A DNA stretch of 64,000 nucleotides from Flavobacterium sp. MedPE-SWcel (GTDB taxonomy: Bacteria; Bacteroidota; Bacteroidia; Flavobacteriales; Flavobacteriaceae), in contig MPCW01000006.1 of assembly GCA_001874325.1 (NCBI GenBank), positions 1 through 64,000 on the forward strand, written 5' to 3'. Shown here one piece after another: positions 54,807-63,933 of the stretch (positions within the stretch are counted from its first letter, which is position 1; each line of letters starts with the position of its first letter). A program made the position numbers and the translations under genes. Under the pieces are notes generated by a model, which was not told the origin of the DNA, ran no database searches, and was given only the letters and a program-made list of their open reading frames with translations.

Positions 54807-55985
54807 TTAATATGTAAAAGTGCCATACTCACTTTTTATAGTGAGCTCTTTTTTATCAGAAGCTTCTACCCTACCTACAATTTGTGCATTTACATTAAAT
54901 GATTTTGAAATAGCTATAATGTCTTCTGCTATGTTTTCAGGAACATATAATTCCATACGATGCCCACAGTTGAATACTTGATACATTTCTTTCCAATCAG
55001 TATTACTTTGATCTTGAATTAACTTAAATAATGGCGGAACTGGAAATAAATTATCTTTTATTATATGTAAATTATCTACAAAATGTAATATTTTAGTTTG
55101 TGCACCACCACTACAGTGTACCATACCATGAATATCACTTGGTGTATACTTTTCTAATATCTTCTTAATAATAGGTGCATAGGTACGTGTAGGTGACAAC
55201 ACAAGCTTACCTGCATCTATAGGGCTGTTCTCTACCGCATCAGTTAATTTAACTTTACCTGAATACACTAGATCTTCTGGTACTGAAGCATCAAAGCTCT
55301 CAGGGTATTTTTTGGCTAAATAATTATCAAACACATCATGACGTGCAGAAGTAAGACCATTACTTCCCATACCTCCATTATATCCTTTTTCATAGTTTGC
55401 CTCTCCAAAAGATTCCAAACCTACAATTACATCTCCCGCCTTAATATTAGCATTATCTACTACATCACTACGTTTCATTCGTGCTGTAACTGTCGAGTCT
55501 ACTATCATAGTACGTACCAAATCACCTACATCGGCAGTTTCTCCACCAGTAGAATGTATTGTTACACCAAAGCTCTTTAATTCTTCAATAAGCTCTTCTG
55601 TTCCATTAATAACAGCTGATATTACTTCACCTGGTATTAAGTTTTTATTTCTACCAATGGTAGATGATAACATAATATTATCTGTAGCACCTACACATAG
55701 TAAATCATCTATATTCATGATAAGAGCATCTTGTGCTATACCTTTCCATACCGATATATCTCCTGTTTCTTTCCAATACATATAGGCTAAAGACGATTTT
55801 GTACCTGCACCATCGGCGTGCATTATAAGGCAATACTCTTCATCATTAGTTAAATAGTCAGGAACTATTTTACAGAAAGCTTTAGGAAACAATCCTTTAT
55901 CAATATTCTTTATGGCATTATGCACATCTTCCTTTGAGGCAGAAACCCCTCTTTGGCTATAGCGTTTGCTAGTATCAGAACTCAT
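54807..55985 (-). CDS. purM: Phosphoribosylformylglycinamidine cyclo-ligase (AIR synthase)
   Basis: 392 aa, longer than the usual about 345 of proteobacterial PurM. Motifs: HADGAGTKSSLAYMY, SVWKGIAQDALIMNIDDLLC, STGGETADVGDLVRTM and CSGGAQTKILHF. It closes the imidazole ring (FGAM to AIR) in purine synthesis, using ATP. A full promoter precedes it and a terminator follows, so it is monocistronic. Confidence 0.95.
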   Translation of the reverse strand: MSSDTSKRYSQRGVSASKEDVHNAIKNIDKGLFPKAFCKIVPDYLTNDEEYCLIMHADGAGTKSSLAYMYWKETGDISVWKGIAQDALIMNIDDLLCVGATDNIMLSSTIGRNKNLIPGEVISAVINGTEELIEELKSFGVTIHSTGGETADVGDLVRTMIVDSTVTARMKRSDVVDNANIKAGDVIVGLESFGEANYEKGYNGGMGSNGLTSARHDVFDNYLAKKYPESFDASVPEDLVYSGKVKLTDAVENSPIDAGKLVLSPTRTYAPIIKKILEKYTPSDIHGMVHCSGGAQTKILHFVDNLHIIKDNLFPVPPLFKLIQDQSNTDWKEMYQVFNCGHRMELYVPENIAEDIIAISKSFNVNAQIVGRVEASDKKELTIKSEYGTFTY

Positions 55986-56010
55986 GTAGTGTAGTTTGTG
56001 TTGTAAAGTG

Positions 56011-56041
56011 CAAAGATAATTTTAATACCTTAATTAACCAA
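56011..56041 (-). promoter_or_regulatory. Complete promoter of purM
   Basis: On the minus strand: TTG (56041-56039), 20 bp, TATCTTTG (56018-56011). Among the best matches in the window to the Bacteroidota promoter form. Confidence 0.7.
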
Positions 56042-56110
56042 TCAATTTAGTATAGCAATACAGCACATCTACACAAAACATAAACTTAATCACTTTTTTA
56101 TGTTTAAACT

Positions 56111-56443
56111 CTATGTATTCTTTTCTTTATTATCTAAATATGATGATAAATTGTCTAAAGAATCATCCCAAAATTTCTCATAGAAACTTAACCAGTTATT
56201 TAATTCTTCTAATGGTTTTGCATTTGCCTTACAGTAGCGTTCACGACCATTAGTACTTATCTCGATTAAACCTGCACTTTCTAAAACTTTTAAATGTTTA
56301 GTTACTCCTTGCCTACTTATATCAAACTGCGATACAATTTGATTTATAGGTAATGAAGATGCTACAATAATTAAAGCATGGAATATCTTTCGTCTAGAAG
56401 GGTCTGATAATGCTTTTAATGTTTTACTAAATGTATCCTCCAA
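56111..56443 (-). CDS. ArsR family repressor
   Basis: 110 aa. Winged helix with LKALSDPSRRKIFHAL and IVSQFDISRQGVTKHLKVLE, then GRERYCKANAKPLEEL. It lacks the classic metal-binding cysteines (only one Cys), and matches the ArsR proteins paired with SRPBCC/AHSA1 partners. It lies 4 bp after the SRPBCC gene. A near-palindrome over the operon promoter is its likely operator. Confidence 0.92.
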   Translation of the reverse strand: MEDTFSKTLKALSDPSRRKIFHALIIVASSLPINQIVSQFDISRQGVTKHLKVLESAGLIEISTNGRERYCKANAKPLEELNNWLSFYEKFWDDSLDNLSSYLDNKEKNT

Positions 56444-56447
56444 AACA

Positions 56448-56858
56448 TTATAAATATTTAGACAGTTCTAATACACAGTTGTCCCATCCCCCGCTAAAGT
56501 TCTCAAACATTTTAGCAGCATTTTCTCCTTGATACTTAGAAATACCCGAATGTTTTACTGTTAATCTCGTTCCTTCACTTATACTTTCTAGGTTCCACTC
56601 TACAAGTGTTTCTACATTTTCAAAACCTTCTATAATCCAAGTATAAACTAAAGTGTAAGGCGTTGCTTTCTTAACAACCCCTCTTATAACATCATCACAA
56701 TCACCATTCAAACTGGTAAATTTATAGTTATACCCCTCCTCTGCCTTGAAGTCTGCTTTTATAAACCAAGTCGAAAGTTCCTCTTGTTTTGTTATTGCAT
56801 TCCAAACAGATTCAATTTCTTTTTTAAGAATTATTTCTTTGCTAATTGTATCATTCAT
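56448..56858 (-). CDS. SRPBCC/AHSA1 family protein
   Basis: 136 aa, START-like fold. Pattern: ILKKEIESVWNAITKQEELSTWF, GVVKKATPYTLVYTW, VEWNLESISEGTRLTVKHSG, GGWDNCVLELSKYL. Such proteins bind small hydrophobic ligands in the cytoplasm. It is cotranscribed with the ArsR gene and preceded by a promoter inside a palindrome, so ligand-controlled autoregulation is plausible. Confidence 0.9.
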   Translation of the reverse strand: MNDTISKEIILKKEIESVWNAITKQEELSTWFIKADFKAEEGYNYKFTSLNGDCDDVIRGVVKKATPYTLVYTWIIEGFENVETLVEWNLESISEGTRLTVKHSGISKYQGENAAKMFENFSGGWDNCVLELSKYL

Positions 56859-56882
56859 AATTTACTAGTTTTAAATTCAATA

Positions 56883-56912
56883 CAAATATATGTTCTTTTT
56901 TTTAATAAGCAA
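56883..56912 (-). promoter_or_regulatory. Promoter of the SRPBCC-arsR pair
   Basis: On the minus strand: TTG (56912-56910), 19 bp, TATATTTG (56890-56883). The -33 TTG lies inside the inverted repeat at 56892-56940. Confidence 0.65.
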
Positions 56913-56940
56913 CCAATTAGTTGCTTATTAAAAAAAGAAC
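56892..56940. promoter_or_regulatory. Large inverted repeat over the SRPBCC-arsR promoter (likely ArsR operator)
   Basis: Arms gttc-T8-aataagcaa and ttgcttatt-A7-gaac pair with a one-base mismatch in run length, and the centre AGCAACCAATTAGTTGCT is itself a near-palindrome. It covers the -33 element. It is the strongest operator candidate in the window. Confidence 0.65.
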
Positions 56941-57009
56941 AACAAATGAAATAATTATTTAAAAAAAAATTAAACCGTTGTTGAGTTTATAATATCCTTT
57001 TAAAGACTA

Positions 57010-58035
57010 CTAAAAAGTTATTTTTTGTAATGCTTCGAGTACATAATTGTGCATTACTTCTTTATAATCTAAATGAGTAACAATACGTAATTTACCTTTA
57101 CCCATAGCACTAATAAAAATACTTTTCTCTTTTAACCTCTCAATAACGACTGTTTCATCATACTGAGGTTTTACCGAAAAGATTAAAATATTAGTTTCCA
57201 CAGGCTCTACTTTCTCTACCCAAGGTTGTTGTTTTAATACATCAGCCAATTGTTTAGCCCTATTATGATCATTTTCTAGTCGACCAACATTGTGTTGTAA
57301 TGCATATAATCCTGCTGCGGCTAAGTAACCCACTTGGCGCATACCTCCTCCTAACATCTTACGGATACGCAAAGCTTTATTAATAGTTTCTTTATCCCCT
57401 ATTAATAATGAGCCTACTGGTGCCCCTAACCCTTTAGACAGACATACAGAAATAGTATCAAATAATGCTCCGAATTCTTTAGGGTGTTGTCTTTTAGCTA
57501 CAAGCGCATTCCATAACCTTGCACCATCAAGATGATACTTCAAGTTATTTTCTATACAAACTTGTTTTATTTCCTTTAAAGTTTCAATATCATAACAAGC
57601 ACCACCACCTTTGTTTGTCGTATTTTCAATACACACTAAACTTGTTAATGGGCTATGATAAAATTCAGGATCGTTTATAGCTGCTACAACTTGTTCGGCA
57701 GTAATCATTCCTCTATCACCATCTACAAGACAACATGATACTCCACTATTAAATGATGCTCCACCACCTTCATAATGAAAAACATGCGCCCACTTATCAC
57801 ATATTAATTGATCACCTGGATTAGTATGTAACTTAATCGCTGCTTGGTTTGCCATAGTACCCGATGGAAAAAATAAAGCTGCTTCCATACCAAACAAATC
57901 TGCTATAGCTTCTTCAAGCTCAATCATTGCTGGGTCTTGCTTGTATACATCATCACCTACTTTTGCTCTAAACATTTGTTGAAGCATTTCGTGACTCGGT
58001 TTCGTGACAGTGTCACTTACTAAATTTATTTCCAT
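57010..58035 (-). CDS. ltaE: Low-specificity threonine aldolase
   Basis: 341 aa, fold-type I PLP enzyme. Motifs NLVSDTVTKPS, FFPSGTMANQAAIK, HLDGARLWNA and the PLP lysine K201 in CLSKGLGAPVGS. Cleaves L-threonine or allo-threonine to glycine and acetaldehyde. Divergent from prfB with only 47 bp between starts, with overlapping promoter boxes. Confidence 0.94.
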   Translation of the reverse strand: MEINLVSDTVTKPSHEMLQQMFRAKVGDDVYKQDPAMIELEEAIADLFGMEAALFFPSGTMANQAAIKLHTNPGDQLICDKWAHVFHYEGGGASFNSGVSCCLVDGDRGMITAEQVVAAINDPEFYHSPLTSLVCIENTTNKGGGACYDIETLKEIKQVCIENNLKYHLDGARLWNALVAKRQHPKEFGALFDTISVCLSKGLGAPVGSLLIGDKETINKALRIRKMLGGGMRQVGYLAAAGLYALQHNVGRLENDHNRAKQLADVLKQQPWVEKVEPVETNILIFSVKPQYDETVVIERLKEKSIFISAMGKGKLRIVTHLDYKEVMHNYVLEALQKITF

Positions 58036-58053
58036 ATTATGAAAAGGATACCT

Positions 58054-58074
58054 TACTTTTGTGGTACAAAACTA
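58054..58074. promoter_or_regulatory. Overlapping divergent promoters for prfB and ltaE
   Basis: TACTTTTG (58054-58061) on + precedes prfB. TAGTTTTG (58074-58067) on - precedes ltaE. The two -7 boxes face each other with 5 bp between, so the two start sites lie within a few bases and RNA polymerase can probably serve only one at a time. Confidence 0.5.
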
Positions 58075-58082
58075 CATTATTT

Positions 58083-59181
58083 ATGACAAATACCGAACAA
58101 ATTAAAGGTATTATGGAACGCCTTGGAGCGTTGAGGAGGTATCTTTGACATTGATAGAAAACTAATTGAAATTACTAACGAAGAAGAGAAAACATTTGCC
58201 CCTGATTTTTGGAACAATCCAAAAGAAGCTGAAATACTCGTAAGAGAGCTTCGCTCTAAGAAAAAATGGGTAGAAGATTACGAAAAAGCAAATGCATTAG
58301 GAGAAGAACTACAAGTACTCTACGAGTTTTATAAAGATGGTGATGCTACCGAAGAAGAACTTGATGAACAGTATAACGACACAATTACACATCTAGAAAA
58401 CTTAGAGTTTAAAAACATGCTTTCGGATGAAGGTGATAGCCTTAGTGCTGTATTACAAATAACAGCTGGTGCTGGTGGTACAGAGAGCTGTGACTGGGCA
58501 GCTATGCTGATGCGAATGTACATGATGTGGGGTGAAAAAGAAGGTTATAAAATAAAAGAACTTAACTATCAAGCTGGAGAGGTTGCCGGTATTAAAACCG
58601 TTACCCTTGAATTTGAAGGTGAATATTCTTTCGGGTATCTTAAAGGTGAAAATGGTGTACACAGGCTTGTACGAATTTCTCCTTTTGATAGTAATGCTAA
58701 AAGACATACTTCATTCGCTTCGGTATACGTATATCCTTTAGCTGATGACTCTATTGAAATTGATATAAACCCTTCGGACATATCATGGGAGACTATGCGT
58801 TCTAGTGGTGCAGGTGGTCAAAATGTAAATAAAGTAGAGACTGCTGTAAGATTACGTCACGAACCTTCTGGAATTATCATTGAAAATTCTGAGACACGAT
58901 CGCAGCTTGATAACAAAACAAAAGCAATGCAACTTTTAAAGTCTCAGTTATATGAAATTGAGCTTAAAAAACAACAGGCAATGCGTGATGAAATTGAGGC
59001 TGGAAAAATGAAAATTGAGTGGGGTTCTCAAATTCGAAACTATGTAATGCACCCTTACAAATTAGTTAAAGATGTACGCACACAACATGAGAGTGGTGAT
59101 GTAGATGGAATTATGAATGGTAATATCGATAAATTCTTAAAGGCTTACCTAATGATGATGGGACAAAAAGAAGAAGAATAA
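58083..59181 (+). CDS. prfB: Peptide chain release factor 2 with programmed +1 frameshift
   Basis: Translation starts at ATG 58083, reads 21 codons to CTT (58143-58145), meets an in-frame TGA (58146-58148) and must skip one base (T58146) to continue at GAC (58147) to 59181, giving 365 aa. The site is AGG AGG TAT CTT TGA C, with an SD-like AGGAGG, as in other prfB genes. It senses RF2 level, since RF2 itself reads UGA. RF2 hallmarks: SPF (199-201) for stop-codon reading and GGQ (244-246) for peptide release. The frame from 58417 alone is only the distal part. Confidence 0.96.
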
Positions 59182-59208
59182 CCCATTAAACATAATTAAA
59201 ATACTAAG

Positions 59209-59248
59209 AGGTAGTACTAAAACTTAAACGTTTGGTACTACCTTTTTT
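59209..59248 (+). terminator. Terminator of prfB
   Basis: A 9-bp stem (aggtagtac with gtactacct), long loop, T-run. The rest of 59182-59372 is AT-rich with no gene seen. Confidence 0.8.
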
Positions 59249-59372
59249 AATATAAATATATGCCCTATAATAAATAGACTCTTATCAATTTTTAATCCTT
59301 AAAATAAATCCAGCCAACCATCATAATAAAATTTACGTCTATAATAATAGAACAATCCAAACTAATAGAACA

Positions 59373-60623
59373 ATGAACTCTATCTCTTCATTTTTCCACA
59401 TTACTTTAAAAAAGAAAAAAACATTTCTATTATTAACGACAATAGTGTTTTTTAATACATCTTTTTCGCAAGCACAGTTATCAATAAATGAAAAACTAGC
59501 TGATTTTAATTATTTACACCAAGAACTTGAAAAGTCATACCCTTATTTCGGAATAAATAAAAGAGCACACAATACTGATTGGCTTGCCAATAAAGAGGAA
59601 TATATTAAACAGATAAAAAACACAAAAAATGATAAAGAGTTTTTTAAAGTTTTTAATAGTATTTTAAATGATTTAAATAATGGTCACACAGATGCTTATC
59701 CAACTATAATTTATAATTATTTTTATAATGCATATAAACAAGGGGCTACTCAAGACCCTATTTATAAAATATATGTAAAGGAGTTAGAGAAAACAGATTC
59801 TATTCGTTCTAAATACTGGAAAGAGATTAATCTTGAGCTTTTTTTTCCAGAACGTAAAAACAAGAATGATGAAGCTAGCATTAGCGAAACAGAAATACCT
59901 GAAAATATTACAACTAACTTTATAGACTCGTTATCAACCGCAATTGTCCATATAAAATCATTTAGCTATGACTATGTAGAAGAGGATGCTGATACATTAA
60001 AATATATTTTCAATAAAACTCATAATTACAAAAACTTAATAATAGACATACAAGGTAATGATGGCGGTAGTACAGAATATTGGATGGAAAATATAGTACC
60101 TCATTTAATTAATGATACTATCCCCTTCTCTATAACCTATGGATTTAAGAAATCTGATAGGTTAAAGAAATTCAAACCTGATTATTTTAAAGACACTATC
60201 TATTATGAAGAAATAAAACTACCTAACATGCCAGATGAATTAAAAGATGGCAGTTATTTATTTAGAAGAGATGAAACTACAATAGATCCAGTTCCTAATA
60301 ATAAAAAATATAAAGGAAAGATTTACCTGTTAGTAGATCATGAAGTATTCTCTAGCTCTGATGCCTTAGCACATTTTTGTAAAGTAACAAAGTTCGCTAC
60401 TGTTGTAGGAGAGAAAACAAGTGGCGATGGTATAGGGACAGACCCTTTACTGTTAACACTTCCTAATAGCGGTATAGTTATTCGATTTACAGGAGAAATG
60501 GGGCTAAACGCTGATGGTAGTGCAAATGATGAAACGAAAACAAATCCTGACCTAATAATTAAGGCATCTAACAAAAAAGAAAGGCTCAAGAAACTTCTTG
60601 AGCACCTTAAGCTTCAAAAATAA
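59373..60623 (+). CDS. Secreted S41 family peptidase
   Basis: 416 aa. A signal peptide ends near SFSQAQ. A helical N-part (NYLHQELEKSYPYFGINKR, NDLNNGHTD) is followed by the S41 core: IIDIQGNDGGSTEYW, then VFSSSDALAHF with S327 the probable nucleophile, and GEKTSGDGIG with the general-base lysine. No PDZ domain is evident. Likely a periplasmic or surface tail-specific-type protease. Single gene, convergent with the Pit gene. Confidence 0.88.
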   Translation: MNSISSFFHITLKKKKTFLLLTTIVFFNTSFSQAQLSINEKLADFNYLHQELEKSYPYFGINKRAHNTDWLANKEEYIKQIKNTKNDKEFFKVFNSILNDLNNGHTDAYPTIIYNYFYNAYKQGATQDPIYKIYVKELEKTDSIRSKYWKEINLELFFPERKNKNDEASISETEIPENITTNFIDSLSTAIVHIKSFSYDYVEEDADTLKYIFNKTHNYKNLIIDIQGNDGGSTEYWMENIVPHLINDTIPFSITYGFKKSDRLKKFKPDYFKDTIYYEEIKLPNMPDELKDGSYLFRRDETTIDPVPNNKKYKGKIYLLVDHEVFSSSDALAHFCKVTKFATVVGEKTSGDGIGTDPLLLTLPNSGIVIRFTGEMGLNADGSANDETKTNPDLIIKASNKKERLKKLLEHLKLQK

Positions 60624-60629
60624 GCAAGA

Positions 60630-61688
60630 CTAAAAAATACTTATAATGTAATATAGAATAGCTGCTATGATTGCAGATACTGGTATAGTAAGTATCCATG
60701 CCCATAGTAAACTTATTGTTACTCCCCAGCGTACAGCAGAAACTCTTTTAGTAATTCCCACCCCAATAATAGATCCTGTAATCGTATGTGTTGTAGATAC
60801 TGGTATTCCAAAATGCTCAGCAGTGTAAAGTGTAATAGCACCTGCTGTTTCGGCAGCTACTCCCTCTAAAGAGGTTACTTTAGTAATTTTAGTCCCCATT
60901 GTTTTAACGATTTTCCAACCACCACTCATAGTACCTAGTGCAATCATTATAAAACTAGCAAGTGGCACCCAACTCCAATGGTCTACAAAATATTTAAAAG
61001 GATCATCAGCTGTTTGATAAGCCTCCATAGGGTCCACTTGAGTGTAATAATATATTACAGCAGCCCCAATAATTCCCATAACTTTTTGCGCATCATTAGC
61101 ACCATGCCCTAAACTAAATAATGCTGATGATACTAATTGAAAACGTTTAAACCACTTATCTGCTTTAGATGGATTAGCCTTACGGCACACATTTAATATT
61201 ATAATCGTCAAGAAATAAGCCACCATCATACCAATAAGTGGTGCCATAAATATAAATAATATAATAGGCACAACTTTAGCATAATTAACAACTGTATTTA
61301 TATCTGCACCATCAACTGTAAAAGCGTGTGCTAATGCAGCTCCCATAAAACCACCTATAAGTGTGTGTGATGATGATGATGGTATACCTAATTTCCAAGT
61401 AAGTAAATTCCAAGTAATAGCTGCAATAATACCTGCCAATATAACTTCGAGTGTAATAAAGTCTTCACTCACCGTTTTTGCAATAGTATTACCTATTTTA
61501 AACTCCCCTATCCAATATTTTGAAATAAAATAAGCAGAAAAATTAAAAAAAGCAGCCCAAAGTACTGCCTGAAGTGGTGTAAGTACTTTTGTTGCAACTA
61601 TAGTGGCTATAGAGTTTGCAGCATCATGAAATCCATTTATAAAATCGAAAACAAGAGCTAAAAATATGATTATGATTAATAATACCAT
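60630..61688 (-). CDS. Inorganic phosphate transporter, Pit family
   Basis: 352 aa, about ten membrane segments. PHO4 repeats are clear: GFHDAANSIATIVATKVL, then GIPSSSSHTLIGGFMG, GHGANDAQKVMGIIG, and GIPVSTTHTITGSIIG. Takes up phosphate with protons or cations. It lies 24 bp downstream of the DUF47 gene, the usual Pit accessory arrangement. Confidence 0.94.
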   Translation of the reverse strand: MVLLIIIIFLALVFDFINGFHDAANSIATIVATKVLTPLQAVLWAAFFNFSAYFISKYWIGEFKIGNTIAKTVSEDFITLEVILAGIIAAITWNLLTWKLGIPSSSSHTLIGGFMGAALAHAFTVDGADINTVVNYAKVVPIILFIFMAPLIGMMVAYFLTIIILNVCRKANPSKADKWFKRFQLVSSALFSLGHGANDAQKVMGIIGAAVIYYYTQVDPMEAYQTADDPFKYFVDHWSWVPLASFIMIALGTMSGGWKIVKTMGTKITKVTSLEGVAAETAGAITLYTAEHFGIPVSTTHTITGSIIGVGITKRVSAVRWGVTISLLWAWILTIPVSAIIAAILYYIISIF

Positions 61689-61712
61689 AGATAATAAGTT
61701 AGAAAGTGTAGT

Positions 61713-62366
61713 TTAAGAATGTTTTACAGCTATTGACTCTAAAACATTTGCAACACCCTTACATTTATCCGTTGCTGTTTCTAATGCCGCTAATACTTCT
61801 TTATATTTTATAACATTAAGCGCATCTGTTTCATTTTCAAAAATATCTGCTACAGCTCTATCAAAAACATTATCAGCCTTACTCTCTAGCTTATAAATTC
61901 TTTTACAATTATCAGCAATACCATTAAGGTTTTTCATATCCTTTAAATCAGCAACAGCAACTTGTATTAACTGACAAGCTTCTAAATTTATCTCTGTAAG
62001 CTTTCTTATCGATTTCGTAATTTTATCTACTTGATATAATCGCATTTTGTTAGCAGCAGCATACATATAATCAGCAACATTATCTATTGCTGACATTAGA
62101 GCATGTATATCCTCTCTATCAAAAGGGGTAAGGAAATTACGACTTAACTCAAGATTTGTTTGATGAGCAATACCTTCAATTATACTTTCAAGTCGCTCTA
62201 TTTCAATTAAAAACTCTTCTCTTTTATCTTTTTCATCTTTCGAAGTGTTTACTGCTTCATGCAATTTTTCAGCAATAAGCACTAAATTTTGAGTTGCTTG
62301 CTCAAATAGTGGAAAGAATTTTCTGTCCTTAGGCACAAGAAACTGAAAGATGTTATTTATAGACAT
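61713..62366 (-). CDS. DUF47 (PhoU-like) Pit accessory protein
   Basis: 217 aa from the ATG at 62366; a TTG at 62390 lies in the promoter box and is rejected. All-helical PhoU-like pattern (FFPLFEQATQNLVLIAEKL, RLESIIEGIAHQTNLEL, DREDIHALMSAIDNVADYMYAA). DUF47 proteins are paired with Pit transporters and probably adjust them. First gene of the DUF47-pit operon. Confidence 0.93.
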   Translation of the reverse strand: MSINNIFQFLVPKDRKFFPLFEQATQNLVLIAEKLHEAVNTSKDEKDKREEFLIEIERLESIIEGIAHQTNLELSRNFLTPFDREDIHALMSAIDNVADYMYAAANKMRLYQVDKITKSIRKLTEINLEACQLIQVAVADLKDMKNLNGIADNCKRIYKLESKADNVFDRAVADIFENETDALNVIKYKEVLAALETATDKCKGVANVLESIAVKHS

Positions 62367-62387
62367 ATAATCGAAATTTTTAATGAG

Positions 62388-62395
62388 CAAAGGTA
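62388..62395 (-). promoter_or_regulatory. -7 box for the DUF47-pit operon
   Basis: Minus strand TACCTTTG fits TAnnTTTG, 21 bp before the ATG at 62366. The nearest TTG upstream is 27 bp away, too far. Confidence 0.45.
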
Positions 62396-62579
62396 AGTTT
62401 AAAGTGTTATTAAATAGTTAAGCAATGGTGAACTAAACAACATCTAAATCGCCATAAATAGACAATAATAAAACTATGCTAATTATAACAAAAAACTGCA
62501 CGATATATCTAATTATTTATGCGTGCATTTAAAAAGTATAAAGTATTTTTGCCACTTAACAATTACTTAAAGTACTCTT

Positions 62580-62611
62580 TTGAGGTTAAAAGGTATTGTA
62601 GTATATTTTTG
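62580..62611 (+). promoter_or_regulatory. Complete promoter of the Pit-like gene
   Basis: TTG (62580-62582), 21 bp, TATTTTTG (62604-62611). A second TATTTTTG (62544-62551) lies 60 bp upstream without a matching TTG. The gap 62396-62579 holds no gene. Confidence 0.6.
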
Positions 62612-62642
62612 CAGTGTTTTTTAAAAACCCCTACTAATAAAA

Positions 62643-63758
62643 ATGAAACGAAAAAAATCGCTTCCTACACCTACCCTACTTGGTAGAGTTTCACAAGAAA
62701 AATATTTTTTAATATTAATTCTTGCTGTATTTATACTTAGTGCTTTATTTTATGGGCAGCCACAAATTGCTATGTGGATTGGTTTTTTTACCGCAGCCTA
62801 CGCTACAGTATCTAATGATAGTATACAATCATTAGGAACATTTATAGAAAGTAATAAAGATAAAAAATGGTATTGGTTATGGCTCTTTACAGGAACCATA
62901 TTTTTAGTAACCGTAACTATTAGTTGGGTTATGTATGATGGGGATGTTACGTACAAACGTTTATTAGACCCTGAAACTGGATTAAGTAATTATCCTCACC
63001 CTGATAACTTTTCATTTCTTATACTAATGGCACCTTTAGTATTACTAATACTTACAAGGTTAAAAATGCCAGTTTCTACTACATTTTTAATGTTAAGTGT
63101 CTTTAGTTCTTCTTCTAAAGGTATAACAACAATGATATCTAAAAGTGTATCAGGATACTTTATAGCATTCATAGTATCTGCATTAGTATGGTATTTTGGA
63201 TATAATTATATTAAGAAAAAATTCAAAAGTAGAAAAGTGCACCCTATGTGGATGGTAGCACAATGGCTAGTAAGTGGTACACTGTGGGCTGTATGGGTTA
63301 TGCAAGATGGTGCTAATATTGCTGTATTTTTACCTAGAAAACTTGATGGATTACAGTTTGGAATTTTTAGTGCGGCAATATTTATAGGGCTTGGACTATT
63401 ATTCTTTTTAAGAGGAGATAAAATACAAGAAGTAGTTAGTGAAAAAGTACGTATATCAGATATTAGAGCTGCTACACTTGTCGACTTTACTTATGCATTA
63501 ATACTTGTTTATAAATTATTTATTAGTACGGTACCAATGAGTACAACTTGGATTTTCCTTGGACTTATTGGTGGTCGTGAAATTGCAATAAACTTAGCAA
63601 GACTTAAAAAAGGTAAAAAGCACAAGAAGAAAGCCCTACGCATGATTGGGAAAGACTTTTTATTTGCTGCAATAGGTTTAACAATTTCTTTAATACTAGC
63701 TGCTTCAGTAAATGCTGCTATACGTAATGACCTTATGATATTTTTAGGATTAAAATAA
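62643..63758 (+). CDS. Remote Pit-like multi-span membrane protein
   Basis: 371 aa with about nine to ten hydrophobic segments. It keeps the layout of Pit proteins: SNDSIQSLGTFIES (like NDAANSI), MPVSTTFLMLSVFSSSS, QDGANIAVFLPRK (like GANDAQ), then GDKIQEVVSEKVRISDI and VPMSTTWIFLGLIGGREIA (like IPVSTTH). Several polar residues of true Pit proteins are replaced, so phosphate transport is uncertain. It is divergent from the DUF47-pit operon, 276 bp apart. Probably an ion transporter or a sensor that diverged from Pit. Confidence 0.7.
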   Translation: MKRKKSLPTPTLLGRVSQEKYFLILILAVFILSALFYGQPQIAMWIGFFTAAYATVSNDSIQSLGTFIESNKDKKWYWLWLFTGTIFLVTVTISWVMYDGDVTYKRLLDPETGLSNYPHPDNFSFLILMAPLVLLILTRLKMPVSTTFLMLSVFSSSSKGITTMISKSVSGYFIAFIVSALVWYFGYNYIKKKFKSRKVHPMWMVAQWLVSGTLWAVWVMQDGANIAVFLPRKLDGLQFGIFSAAIFIGLGLLFFLRGDKIQEVVSEKVRISDIRAATLVDFTYALILVYKLFISTVPMSTTWIFLGLIGGREIAINLARLKKGKKHKKKALRMIGKDFLFAAIGLTISLILAASVNAAIRNDLMIFLGLK

Positions 63759-63779
63759 ACCTTTACAAAACCTATATAT

Positions 63780-63812
63780 AAAAAGGGAACAGTTTAAACT
63801 GTTCCCTTTTTT
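63780..63812 (+). terminator. Terminator of the Pit-like gene
   Basis: A 13-bp stem (aaaaagggaacag with ctgttcccttttt) and T-run. Confidence 0.88.
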
Positions 63813-63933
63813 ATTATTTTCTATTTAAAAATATATTTTTTTCAACTACTAGCCGCTAATTATATCAAATATCAAACGATTTCGTATTTTAGCACTCCAA
63901 AATTACATTATCAATAAAATTAAGTACTATACC

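Noticed and set aside
58417..59181. Separate short release-factor-like gene starting at 58417, or a broken prfB
   Set aside because: The upstream 58083 frame and the AGGAGG-TAT-CTT-TGA-C site show that this is one gene with programmed frameshift, not a truncation or pseudogene.
60584..60603. Hairpin inside the 3' end of the S41 gene as a terminator
   Set aside because: Loop of only two bases and no T-run; explained by the Lys/Leu codons of the C-terminus.
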